DNA from: an uncultured Verrucomicrobiota bacterium
Lineage (GTDB): Bacteria > Verrucomicrobiota > Verrucomicrobiia > Opitutales > Seribacteraceae
Assembly: GCA_902569115.1 (NCBI GenBank)
Contig: CACFTI010000005.1
Location: 31,142-95,141, forward strand
Direction of reading: 5' to 3'
Length of the DNA: 64,000 nt
The translations under genes and the position numbers were made by a program. Below are positions 19,400 through 28,649 of this stretch, in pieces. Within the stretch, counting starts at the first letter, position 1. Every line of letters begins with the position of its first letter. The notes under the pieces are model-generated. The model was not told the DNA's origin, ran no database searches, and was given only the letters and a program-made list of their open reading frames with translations.

Positions 19400-22072
19400 A
19401 TGAATCGAGAAGACGAAGTCTTTAAAAATTTCCTTGTGGAAATGGGTGAAAAGCTGGACGAGTTAGAGGGCGGTTTGGCTGAATTGGAAGAAGGTTTTTC
19501 TCAGGATGTGGTTAATAAGCTATTTCGTGCGGTTCATACTATTAAAGGAGGAGGAGGGTTTTTCGGATTAGTCAAAGTTTCAGAGCTTTCTCACATATTT
19601 GAGGATTTACTCATGAAGGTACGGGAAGGTGATCTTTCATATTCTGAAGAGATGATTGGTCCCTTCTATTCTGCATGTGATGCCCTCAAGGGAATGCATG
19701 AATCCGAAGACTTGGGGAATAGCCTTGATATCACTCAGATTTGTTCAGAATTAAAAGCGGTGGAAGGTAGTGATAAAATACCTGAGTCCACCCTTACCGA
19801 AAAAAGCGACCATGAACCGACGGAAATAGTCTGGGAAAAAGACTCTACAGAGGTCTTGGAACCGGAGGAGCCACAGGCGAGCAATCAGGCAAATCGTAAA
19901 GTGGAGAAGGTAGCCGCTGTTTCAGGAACTAAAGAAGTCAAAGAGGCTTCCCCATCCAAAAAATCGCAAGCAAAACAAATTCCCACTACCGATAATAAGG
20001 GCAGTCAAAATGAGACCATCCGGGTGAAGGTCGATCTCCTTAACAAACTGATGGAGCTTACTGGAGAGATCGTATTGGGCAGAAATCAACTCCTCAGACA
20101 ATTCGCCGATATGGAAGATAAATCCAATATGGTGGCGATGGCCCATATGATTTCCGATCTCCAGCAGCTCGTTTTGCAAACCCGGATGCAACCCATTGGA
20201 GGAACTTTTACCAAATTTAAGCGAATCGTCAGGGATCTTGCGAAACAACTGGATAAGCCAATTGATTTGGTGATCAAGGGTGAGGATACGGAACTGGACC
20301 GGAGTATTATTGAATCTCTTTCCGACCCGCTTACTCATTTGATTCGAAATTGTGCCGATCATGGTTTGGAGGATCCCTCAACCAGAGTTGGTCAGGGAAA
20401 AGATCGTGTAGGTACAGTTTTATTGGAGGCAAAACATGAAGGTGGACAGGTGGTCATCACCGTAGAGGATGATGGAAAAGGTATTGATGCGGAAAAAGTC
20501 AAAGCCAAGGCAATTGCCAATAATGTAATCTCTTCTGCAGAGGCTGAGTCGATGGGGGAGAACGAGGCGGCAAAACTTATCTTTCACCCCGGTTTATCAA
20601 CCGCGGAAGAAGTCACCAGTCTTTCAGGCAGGGGGGTAGGGATGGATGTGGTGAAATCAACTTTTGAAAAGTTGGGCGGTGCCATTGATCTGGAAACAAA
20701 TATTGGTAAGGGCACCAAGGTGATTATTCATCTGCCTACAACTTTGACGATTATGTCATCTCTGATTGTTCGAATTGAGGGAGACCGTTATGCGGTTCCC
20801 CATTCGGAGTTGAAGGAAGTCATTTTGGTAAGGCCCGAGGATGAAATCCAAATTGAAAAGATTCGTGAACGGGATGTCTATCGCTTACGCGGTACTCTTA
20901 TCCCGATTCTTTCAATGGAGGAAATTACCGGAGTTTCCAAAAGGGAAGAGACAAGCAGTGAAACAATTAGCAGAAATGGAGAGGTACTCTTTTTAGTACT
21001 GCACTCCGGTCTTAACCAATTCGGACTTCTGATTGACTCGATTGATCATACCGAGGAGATCGTGGTCAAGCCACTTGCACAGATTCTTAGCCGTCATACC
21101 TTTTATGCTGGCAGTTCGATTTTGGGAGACAGTGATGTGGCTATGGTCTTAAGTGCCAATGGAATTTGCCAGAGTCATAAACTTCATATTCACGATCTTG
21201 AAACGAATATAAAGACCAATAAGTCACTCGCTGAAATGCAGATATTGGACTTACAGGAAAAACAGGACCTGATGGTTTTTCGTTATTCGAAAGGCGAACA
21301 ACTGGCTATTCCCTTATCTTTGGTGTTCAAGGTCGAACAAATTGAAGTCTCCCAGATTCAAAAAATCTCAGATAATCATTTCATCAACTTGGAAGGTAAA
21401 AATATCCTGTTGTTGTACTTGGATAAATATTTGTCTCTCAAACCTTTACCGGATGGATTGGAAACTTTCTATATTATCACTCCAAAAATTAAGGATTTTG
21501 AAGTTGGGATCGTTGCTTCTTCGATCGAAGAATCCGTTCATACCAGATTAAATTTGGATAACCCGCCGATTAATCAGAATGCTATTCTTGGCATAACCAC
21601 TATTCGGGAAAAAATAACTTTCCTGGTGGATTTATTTAGCCTGGCTGAACAGGTATCTCCCGAAAGGTTTAAAAGAATTGATCTTGAAGGAAGGCCTGAA
21701 CAAGATCGTTTGTTGGTAGTCGAAGATACTCCTTTTTTCCGTGATTTGGAGAAAACTTATTTTGAGTCCGTTGGGTTTCGGGTAACACTCGCAAACAACG
21801 GACAGGAGGCCCTCGATTTATTAATGGAAAGACCAAGATATTTCAACCTGGTGGTTTCAGATATCGTCATGCCGGTCATGGATGGTTATGAATTAGTCAA
21901 AAGTATGAAATCCAGTGAGAAGCTCGATCACATCCCTGTGATTGCACTCACCTCCTTTACCGAAGAACAGAGCAGGGAAAAAGCATTGGCAGCAGGTTTT
22001 GATGGCTATGCTATAAAAACGAATAAAGAAAACATCCTGCGGGCTGTTGAACAATTTTTGATAGAGGAGTAG
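19400..22072 (+). CDS. cheA: Hybrid CheA-like histidine kinase with Hpt, two CheW-like domains and a C-terminal receiver
   Basis: 'LFRAVHTIKGGGGFFGL' Hpt; 'VDLLNKLMELTGEIVLGRNQLL' dimerisation; 'HLIRNCADHGLEDPSTR', 'LSGRGVGMDVV' ATPase; CheW-like segments; 'LLVVEDTPFFRDL...VVSDIVMPVMDGYEL' receiver. Confidence 0.93.
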   Translation: MNREDEVFKNFLVEMGEKLDELEGGLAELEEGFSQDVVNKLFRAVHTIKGGGGFFGLVKVSELSHIFEDLLMKVREGDLSYSEEMIGPFYSACDALKGMHESEDLGNSLDITQICSELKAVEGSDKIPESTLTEKSDHEPTEIVWEKDSTEVLEPEEPQASNQANRKVEKVAAVSGTKEVKEASPSKKSQAKQIPTTDNKGSQNETIRVKVDLLNKLMELTGEIVLGRNQLLRQFADMEDKSNMVAMAHMISDLQQLVLQTRMQPIGGTFTKFKRIVRDLAKQLDKPIDLVIKGEDTELDRSIIESLSDPLTHLIRNCADHGLEDPSTRVGQGKDRVGTVLLEAKHEGGQVVITVEDDGKGIDAEKVKAKAIANNVISSAEAESMGENEAAKLIFHPGLSTAEEVTSLSGRGVGMDVVKSTFEKLGGAIDLETNIGKGTKVIIHLPTTLTIMSSLIVRIEGDRYAVPHSELKEVILVRPEDEIQIEKIRERDVYRLRGTLIPILSMEEITGVSKREETSSETISRNGEVLFLVLHSGLNQFGLLIDSIDHTEEIVVKPLAQILSRHTFYAGSSILGDSDVAMVLSANGICQSHKLHIHDLETNIKTNKSLAEMQILDLQEKQDLMVFRYSKGEQLAIPLSLVFKVEQIEVSQIQKISDNHFINLEGKNILLLYLDKYLSLKPLPDGLETFYIITPKIKDFEVGIVASSIEESVHTRLNLDNPPINQNAILGITTIREKITFLVDLFSLAEQVSPERFKRIDLEGRPEQDRLLVVEDTPFFRDLEKTYFESVGFRVTLANNGQEALDLLMERPRYFNLVVSDIVMPVMDGYELVKSMKSSEKLDHIPVIALTSFTEEQSREKALAAGFDGYAIKTNKENILRAVEQFLIEE

Positions 22073-22075
22073 ACG

Positions 22076-22552
22076 ATGTTATATTCCACTTTTTATCTTG
22101 GAAATACCCAAATGGCCGTGCCCATTCCATGCATTTTGGAGATTGGTAGATCCTTCAATTTTCACCCCGTTCGGGGAGCACCGGAAGTGATTGACGGGTT
22201 GATTAATCTGCGAGGTAAAGTAGTCACCATTGTGAACTTGGGCCTTGCTTTCGAAGAATCAAAAATTGCACCTTCAGATGAGTCGAGAATCTTTATTTTT
22301 AAGAATAATTCCGAACTTAAGGAGGTAGCTGATTCGGACTTGGTCACTGAAACCGCCCCCGATAATATTGGCATCCATGTCGATCGTATTTCGGATGTAA
22401 TTCGGGTCGAAAATGAAGAATTGCAGTCGGTGCCGGCCAATATGGTGCATCCATTTTATAAGCATGTGGTCCGGCGTGGTGAGTCTTTCATTATCATTCT
22501 TGAACCTTCTAAGATTTTAAACCTTCACGAAACCCCTGATCTTTTATCATGA
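22076..22552 (+). CDS. cheW: CheW-like coupling protein
   Basis: 'YLGNTQMAVPIPCILEIGR', 'PRGAPEVIDGLINLRGKVVTIVNL'-type CheW pattern (read as HPVRGAPEVIDGLINLRGKVVTIVNL); 3 nt after cheA, 4-nt ATGA overlap with the next gene. Confidence 0.88.
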   Translation: MLYSTFYLGNTQMAVPIPCILEIGRSFNFHPVRGAPEVIDGLINLRGKVVTIVNLGLAFEESKIAPSDESRIFIFKNNSELKEVADSDLVTETAPDNIGIHVDRISDVIRVENEELQSVPANMVHPFYKHVVRRGESFIIILEPSKILNLHETPDLLS

Positions 22553-24711
22553 GCGAGGCAAAAAACATAAAATTCAACATCTACAACCCGATCATTACCT
22601 ACGAACACAGGGCGGCCTACGATATGATTGTAAGTCACCTACAGGAAATTTTCCCGATTTGTAACCAGGGTAAATGTAAGGCTCTCGAAGTTAGCGATGA
22701 TCCTCAGAAACAAAAACAGATCAATGATCTGATGGAAAAAGTGGAATTCTTTTCCAATAGCCTGATTACCATAACCAAAATATTTTTTGATCAGCTTTAT
22801 CGAGCGAAGCAAACTTCTTCCCAGTCAATTTCTCAATCCACAGCGATGATCAAAATTGATATGATCGAAAGGAATCTGCTTGAGCGCACCTGTGACGTTC
22901 GATGGTGGGCACTTGAGAAAGCCTTTTGGGAATGCATTACTCTTTCCACCAATTCCAAGGGCACCGGCAAAGGCAAGAGCGGCACAAGTTCGAATGCCAA
23001 AGCAATTAAGGAAGCGGTTGATTTGGCATGCACAAGGCTCGAAGATATTAGAAATTCATACACTCTATATCGTGATCTGGTGATTACAGATACCAATGGA
23101 ATTATTATTGCCAATTCCAATGCGGAACGCCGATCCCAAGTCATTGGAATGGATGTTTCGGATGAAGAGTGGTTTCAGAAAGCTTTGGAAACAAAGGATG
23201 GTTCTGAATATTTCGTGCAGGATGTTTCCAAATCAAAGATGGAAGATATGGACGCATTAATCTATTCGACCGCTCTTCGAGCCAATGGTGACGAACAGGG
23301 CAATGTGATCGGAGCCATGGGAGTGCTCTTTGATTTTCAAGGTGAATCCCAAATTATACTGAATGATTATTTACCCAAAGATTCCGAAGAACAGACCTTA
23401 GAGGGATGGTTTTCCTTTTTTACCAATAAAGATGGTAAGGTAATCTGTTCAAGTGATGAGAGCTTTGTGCCCAGCGGTCAAATGGCTGATCTACCGAGAA
23501 ATCATCGAAATCTCACTCATGCGGGGGATGTGATCGTTTCTACCGGTTCCGTATGTGGAAATCGTTCTCTGATTGTTTCTCATAAGAGCGAAGGTTTTGA
23601 TGAATACAAAGGGTTGGGGTGGACCAGCCATCTCGTGCTTCCAGAGTCTGCGATGTTCGAAAGATCTGTGACAAATGAAGATTATGGAATTTCTCCGCAG
23701 GAATTGATGAATTCCAAATTAATTCCTGAAAAAAACCAGCAGACCTACAGAGAGATTCAGCGAAATAAGGGGGATATCCAATTAATCTCAATCAACGGTA
23801 TTATTCTGGCAACGGATTTGGGTAAGGCGGGTACGAGTTTTATTCCTATTTTCGACCAGATCACCACCACCGGTAATTCTACCACCGGAAAGATGGAGGA
23901 GCTACTTTCCGAGATGTCGTCCGATATGCTTGAGCAGAATCTCAAAGCCCTCGAAAATTTCAGTAAGCAGGCGATCGATTTAATTGACCGCAATTTGTTC
24001 GAACGTGCCGCTGATGTTCGATGGTGGTCTACCGATCATGCTTTTTGGGAAGCCTTGCAGGAAGGATCCGAAGAAAAGTTTGAGGAGGCTGCTAAGCGTC
24101 TTGGTATCATAAACGCTTCTTACACAATGTACCGGGATCTTGTGATTGCAGATTCGAATGGTCGGATCGTGGCCAACTCCAAGTCTGAAAACCGCGATAA
24201 ATTGAAAAGAATGAATGTATCGGAGCAATCATGGTTCCGGCAGGGCATGCAGATTGCAAGGTCTGTTCAGTTTGGGGTCCAGGATGTCTGTGACAGTGAT
24301 CTCGAAAACGAAGAGACTTCATTAATCTATTGTGGAGGAATTCTCGAGAATGGACAAAGAGAAGGCAAGGTTCTCGGGGTTCTTGGAATTCTTTTCGATT
24401 GGGAAAATTTAGTTCATCCTATTCTTGAGGGTTGTTTACCTAGAATTAAGGGAGAAGTTGTCGATGGAGGTGTTGCCTTTTATGTTAATGAAGAGCAAAG
24501 AGTGATAGCTTCGACAGATTCAGAAAATTTTAAAATCGGACAAGTCGTCAATTTGCCCAGTGAAAACCTTAACTTGGAAGTTGGAGAATCCGCATCAGGT
24601 ATTTTCACGGCCAATGATAAGAAATATATTATCGGCTCATCGCGAACACAGGGATATCGTGAGTACAAAGGTCTTGGCTGGACAGCTCATGTGGTTCGTC
24701 CAATAGACTGA
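22549..24711 (+). CDS. Soluble protein with two homologous Cache-like sensor units, no recognisable MCP signalling domain
   Basis: Internal duplication: 'MIERNLLERTCDVRWWALEKAFWECI...YTLYRDLVITDTNGIIIANSN' versus 'LIDRNLFERAADVRWWSTDHAFWEAL...YTMYRDLVIADSNGRIVANSK'; each unit ends 'YKGLGWTSHLV' / 'YKGLGWTAHVV'. No obvious TM segment. Confidence 0.75.
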   Translation: MSEAKNIKFNIYNPIITYEHRAAYDMIVSHLQEIFPICNQGKCKALEVSDDPQKQKQINDLMEKVEFFSNSLITITKIFFDQLYRAKQTSSQSISQSTAMIKIDMIERNLLERTCDVRWWALEKAFWECITLSTNSKGTGKGKSGTSSNAKAIKEAVDLACTRLEDIRNSYTLYRDLVITDTNGIIIANSNAERRSQVIGMDVSDEEWFQKALETKDGSEYFVQDVSKSKMEDMDALIYSTALRANGDEQGNVIGAMGVLFDFQGESQIILNDYLPKDSEEQTLEGWFSFFTNKDGKVICSSDESFVPSGQMADLPRNHRNLTHAGDVIVSTGSVCGNRSLIVSHKSEGFDEYKGLGWTSHLVLPESAMFERSVTNEDYGISPQELMNSKLIPEKNQQTYREIQRNKGDIQLISINGIILATDLGKAGTSFIPIFDQITTTGNSTTGKMEELLSEMSSDMLEQNLKALENFSKQAIDLIDRNLFERAADVRWWSTDHAFWEALQEGSEEKFEEAAKRLGIINASYTMYRDLVIADSNGRIVANSKSENRDKLKRMNVSEQSWFRQGMQIARSVQFGVQDVCDSDLENEETSLIYCGGILENGQREGKVLGVLGILFDWENLVHPILEGCLPRIKGEVVDGGVAFYVNEEQRVIASTDSENFKIGQVVNLPSENLNLEVGESASGIFTANDKKYIIGSSRTQGYREYKGLGWTAHVVRPID

Positions 24712-24728
24712 AACAAAGTCGTTTCTGT

Positions 24729-26480
24729 ATGAGTAAGCGTGTGCTGATTGCCTCGACTATCGGGGCGGTTGCCAAAAGCCTTGGTGGGCTTTGCGGAAAG
24801 CATGATGCTGCAGTCAGTTATTCAGAGCATGGCAAAACGCTCTATGCACAATTAATCGACGGTAGGCATCAAGTCTTACTCGTGGAAATTAACTTCATTG
24901 AGGGTGAGTATCGCGATTTGATTGCCAAAATTCGCTCTAAAGATCAATTGCGCGACTTATTCATCATTGTCTATGCCCCTGATGAATTAAGTAAATCTGA
25001 ACAGGCACGGATCAACGGGGCCAACGCAATTCTGACCTCTCCGTTTACGGATATCAAAATCCTAACCCTATTTAAGCGTGCCTTTTTTCTTCCGAAACAA
25101 TGCCTTTTTGTGAGTCCTTCCTCGCATGAAGAATTCTCGTTGGCTCTGGTGAAGATGGGTTATGATTTTAAGCAAGTGAATGATGCCAATTCTGTCTTGG
25201 AGGACGATTCACCTCAGGTTCCGGACTTTCTGATCGTTGATTTCAGTTTGCCCGACATGAGCGGGACTGAATTTGTGCAAAAGCTGAAGGATAATGATCG
25301 GTTGAAAAATGTTCCCCAAATCATTGCATATGAGGGCAGGGGAGCTGGCGAGATCGAAGAGATCTTAAAGGCTGGAATCGAAGATGTGATCCTTTCCCCC
25401 TTTGCCTCTGCCCAAAATATTAAACAGATTCAGGATAAGTTCCCTTTGCCACCCAAAGGAAGAAGGCTGCGTGCCCTAGTAGTGGACGATAGCCCTACCA
25501 TTCGAGATTTAATTGCCAGCATGTTCAAGGAACTTGATTATCAGGTCGAGACTGCGGAGAATGGTTTTGAGGGATACAAGGCAGTTCAGAGAAACAAGCC
25601 GGACATTATTACATCTGATTATGATATGCCTGTTCTCAATGGATGGGAGTTTTGTACCGAAGTGCGTGATCATGAGGATTACAAAGATATTCCGATCATA
25701 ATGATTACCACGCGGGCTACGGATCTGGATCTTAAAAAGGGAGAGATTCTCGGCGTATCTGCTTATTTGGCCAAGCCCTTTGCCAAAGACACATTGAAAT
25801 CTGCTGTTGAAACTGCGATTTCAAACGCACGTACCAAAAAAGAGCAGGAGACCATCGCCAAGTTTGTCGCTGCGGATACCTTAAATGCGGTAAGCAGTAT
25901 GGTGGATGAGCAACAGGATGCCGGGATGGGGGAATCCAAGCACATCACGGTTCTGTTTTCTGATATCTGTGCTTTTTCATCAAAGTGTGAAAGATTTTCT
26001 GCTCGAAAAATCATCAACCTTCTCAATACCTATTTTGATCTAATGGTGGAGGTGCTATCGCAGAACAATGCGATTATCGACAAGTTTATTGGTGATGCCA
26101 TTGTCGCCCGTTTTGATTCCGGAGATCCCGCCACGGATGCTTTAAATGCTGTCCGGGGAGCATGGGGTATGTGTCGAGAACTTGAACGCTTCAACTTGGA
26201 TTCTTTTGAGGAAGTGCAAAGCCGAATAGGAATTAACAGTGGAGAAGTAATCCTCGGAAATCTTGGTTGCCAAAAACATAGGCTGGAATACGCAATGATC
26301 GGGGATAATGTTAATATCGGTCAGCGACTTGAAAGCAGTGCCCCAAAGCAAGGCGTCATGATTTCGGAATCCACATACGAGCTGGTTAAAGATCACATTC
26401 TAGTTGGTGAAAGACAGGAGATCGAAGTGAAGGGCAAAAGTGAAAAAGTTGCCGCCTATGTCTTGGAAGGCTTGGTTTAG
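24729..26480 (+). CDS. Multi-receiver protein with C-terminal class III adenylate/guanylate cyclase domain
   Basis: Receiver 'LRALVVDDSPTIRDL...IITSDYDMPVLNGWEF...YLAKPF'; cyclase 'TVLFSDICAFSSKCE', 'IIDKFIGDAIVARFD', 'LEYAMIGDNVNIGQRLESSA'. Confidence 0.92.
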   Translation: MSKRVLIASTIGAVAKSLGGLCGKHDAAVSYSEHGKTLYAQLIDGRHQVLLVEINFIEGEYRDLIAKIRSKDQLRDLFIIVYAPDELSKSEQARINGANAILTSPFTDIKILTLFKRAFFLPKQCLFVSPSSHEEFSLALVKMGYDFKQVNDANSVLEDDSPQVPDFLIVDFSLPDMSGTEFVQKLKDNDRLKNVPQIIAYEGRGAGEIEEILKAGIEDVILSPFASAQNIKQIQDKFPLPPKGRRLRALVVDDSPTIRDLIASMFKELDYQVETAENGFEGYKAVQRNKPDIITSDYDMPVLNGWEFCTEVRDHEDYKDIPIIMITTRATDLDLKKGEILGVSAYLAKPFAKDTLKSAVETAISNARTKKEQETIAKFVAADTLNAVSSMVDEQQDAGMGESKHITVLFSDICAFSSKCERFSARKIINLLNTYFDLMVEVLSQNNAIIDKFIGDAIVARFDSGDPATDALNAVRGAWGMCRELERFNLDSFEEVQSRIGINSGEVILGNLGCQKHRLEYAMIGDNVNIGQRLESSAPKQGVMISESTYELVKDHILVGERQEIEVKGKSEKVAAYVLEGLV

Positions 26481-26501
26481 AAAAATTAGTTTAATTGTTT
26501 C

Positions 26502-28514
26502 TTACCCGTGTGCGTCGGGTTTTTGGACAACTGTATCCGCATCAAACCATGGAGTGACGACTTGCATGTCCTGATTGCTTCCGAGGCAATAGACCAAGTC
26601 TTCCGGTTCAAAGATTATATCAGCAATCCTGTGGACCAGTAAGGAATCTTTCCGACGAACAGCAAGAATGGATATGCCCGTGGACTCAGCAAGATCAAGA
26701 TTTCTAGGTGACTGACCAGCCACTCGACTCCTTGCGGTAACGATTAATTTTTCCACTTTTAAGTCCTTGAGTCCGGCATGGGCTTCCAATGGGAGTGGGC
26801 TCGAAGAATATTCGCGGTCGGAGTGCATGGTCTCTTCCCGTGCCTGATCCACCTCTCGAATAATCAGATTTCTTGGGATTTGCAGTTGGTTTAAAACTAG
26901 TGAAAGAATTTCCAGTCCGCCTTCCACTTCGGATGCGACAATATTGACGGGTAATTCCTGAGATAGTTTCTCAGATCCACGCATGTATTGAGTACGGACG
27001 AAAACAGGTGCCTTAACCTTCATGCGTGCAATGGTGGATATGACCCGTTCTATTGCCTGATTATCATTGATCATGATTACAATGGCACGGCAGGATTCCA
27101 CATGGGCATGACCCAGGGCTTCCTCACTGGTGGCATCGGCGTAATAAACAGGGTCTCCCAATTTACGCCCCAGTTCCACATTGTCGGAGTTCATCTCGAG
27201 GGCAACTGCTTCGATCTTTAGGCGACTCAGGCTGTTAGTTAACAGTCTTCCAGCGAGTCCATATCCGATGACGACAACATGATCGCTGTGACCCACAGTT
27301 CGATCTTCCAGTTCCTCGGCACTTCTCGCCCGCAGTAGTTTGGCCAGTGGGTCAAGTGCCCGTTCTCCCGCTGTAAAGTGGGGTGCTTTGTATACCAGTA
27401 GTGGAGTGAGGAACATGCTGAGAATGCCTGCATTTAGAAGGGTTCCAATTTCAGATTCAATAACCACGCCTTCCTGGATGGCGAGTTGTAGAATGATGAA
27501 ACCAAATTCCCCAAACTGAGCCAGTCCAACGCCGGCAAGCCAAGCTGCACGGGGAGGGAAGCGCATGAACGAGGCAGCCAAAATGGCAATCAGTCCTTTC
27601 CCCCCGATGAATGCCAGAAGCAGTAGGCCGACTTCCATTGGCTTTTCTGCAAGTAACTGGAAATCAAAAAACATACCCAGAGAAACAAAGAAGAAACTGA
27701 CAAACACATCACGCAATGGGAGGATGTCACCCATGGCCCGGTGACGAAAATCTGTATCCGCCACGATCATCCCCGCAAGAAAAGCACCCAAGGCGAGAGA
27801 AAGACCAGTAAGGGAGGTGAGATAGGCAGTGCCAATACAGAGGCATAGCACGGTGAGGATGAAGACTTCATTGCTTCGGCTGGCATCAACCCAACGAAAG
27901 AGATATGGGATGACCTTCCGGGAGGTTGCGAAGAGTAAGACTACGACGAGAGCTGCTTTACCAAGAGCAAACATGATAGCCTGCCAGGTTTCCGGCTTGT
28001 CCAGTCCATTGGCCAGAAGGGGGACAATAAGAACCATTGGTACGATACAAAGGTCCTGGAAAATCAGTGTGCCCACAATAAACCTGCCGTGTGGTGCATC
28101 CAGTTCTCCTCTCTCACCTAGGGTTCTGAGCACTAGAGCAGTACTGGAGAGGGCAAAGACAAAGCCATAGACAATGGCTTCGGGGATACTGAGATCCATG
28201 CTCAGGCATATAAGGGAAGTGACCAGAGTGGTGACACCCACCTGTAAGAGTCCTCCGAGGGCGACCTGGCGGAAAATATTTTTCAGCCGGGATAAGGAAA
28301 ATTCCAGACCAATCGTAAAAAGAAGAAAAATGACTCCTACTTCAGCAATGACTTCAATCGCTTCAGGATCGTGAGCCAGAGACAGGGCCTTAGGTCCTAC
28401 AAGTGCGCCGGATAGAACGAGACCGGCAACGACCGGAAGTTTCAAACGACCCAAAAGTAGGGTCACAATCACACTGACCGTGGCGATTACCGTAATTTCT
28501 TCCAGTAGATGCAT
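26502..28514 (-). CDS. Monovalent cation:proton antiporter (CPA2/KefB type) with TrkA-N domain
   Basis: Multi-TM N-terminus 'LLGRLKLPVVAGLVLSGALVGP', 'EVGVIFLLFTIGLEFSL'; C-terminal 'HVVVIGYGLAGRLL' NAD-binding fold and a TrkA-C-like region. Confidence 0.9.
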   Translation of the reverse strand: MHLLEEITVIATVSVIVTLLLGRLKLPVVAGLVLSGALVGPKALSLAHDPEAIEVIAEVGVIFLLFTIGLEFSLSRLKNIFRQVALGGLLQVGVTTLVTSLICLSMDLSIPEAIVYGFVFALSSTALVLRTLGERGELDAPHGRFIVGTLIFQDLCIVPMVLIVPLLANGLDKPETWQAIMFALGKAALVVVLLFATSRKVIPYLFRWVDASRSNEVFILTVLCLCIGTAYLTSLTGLSLALGAFLAGMIVADTDFRHRAMGDILPLRDVFVSFFFVSLGMFFDFQLLAEKPMEVGLLLLAFIGGKGLIAILAASFMRFPPRAAWLAGVGLAQFGEFGFIILQLAIQEGVVIESEIGTLLNAGILSMFLTPLLVYKAPHFTAGERALDPLAKLLRARSAEELEDRTVGHSDHVVVIGYGLAGRLLTNSLSRLKIEAVALEMNSDNVELGRKLGDPVYYADATSEEALGHAHVESCRAIVIMINDNQAIERVISTIARMKVKAPVFVRTQYMRGSEKLSQELPVNIVASEVEGGLEILSLVLNQLQIPRNLIIREVDQAREETMHSDREYSSSPLPLEAHAGLKDLKVEKLIVTARSRVAGQSPRNLDLAESTGISILAVRRKDSLLVHRIADIIFEPEDLVYCLGSNQDMQVVTPWFDADTVVQKPDAHG

Positions 28515-28649
28515 AAGGGAACGGAACCTAATCTCCGTTTATCTTAAGTACAATCGGAAAGCTTTTAATTTCCTGTAAAGTACTGGGAAATATGATCAAC
28601 CTAAGGCCAATCATGAAAAAGATACTTTGTGATTTACGATTTAAAACTC

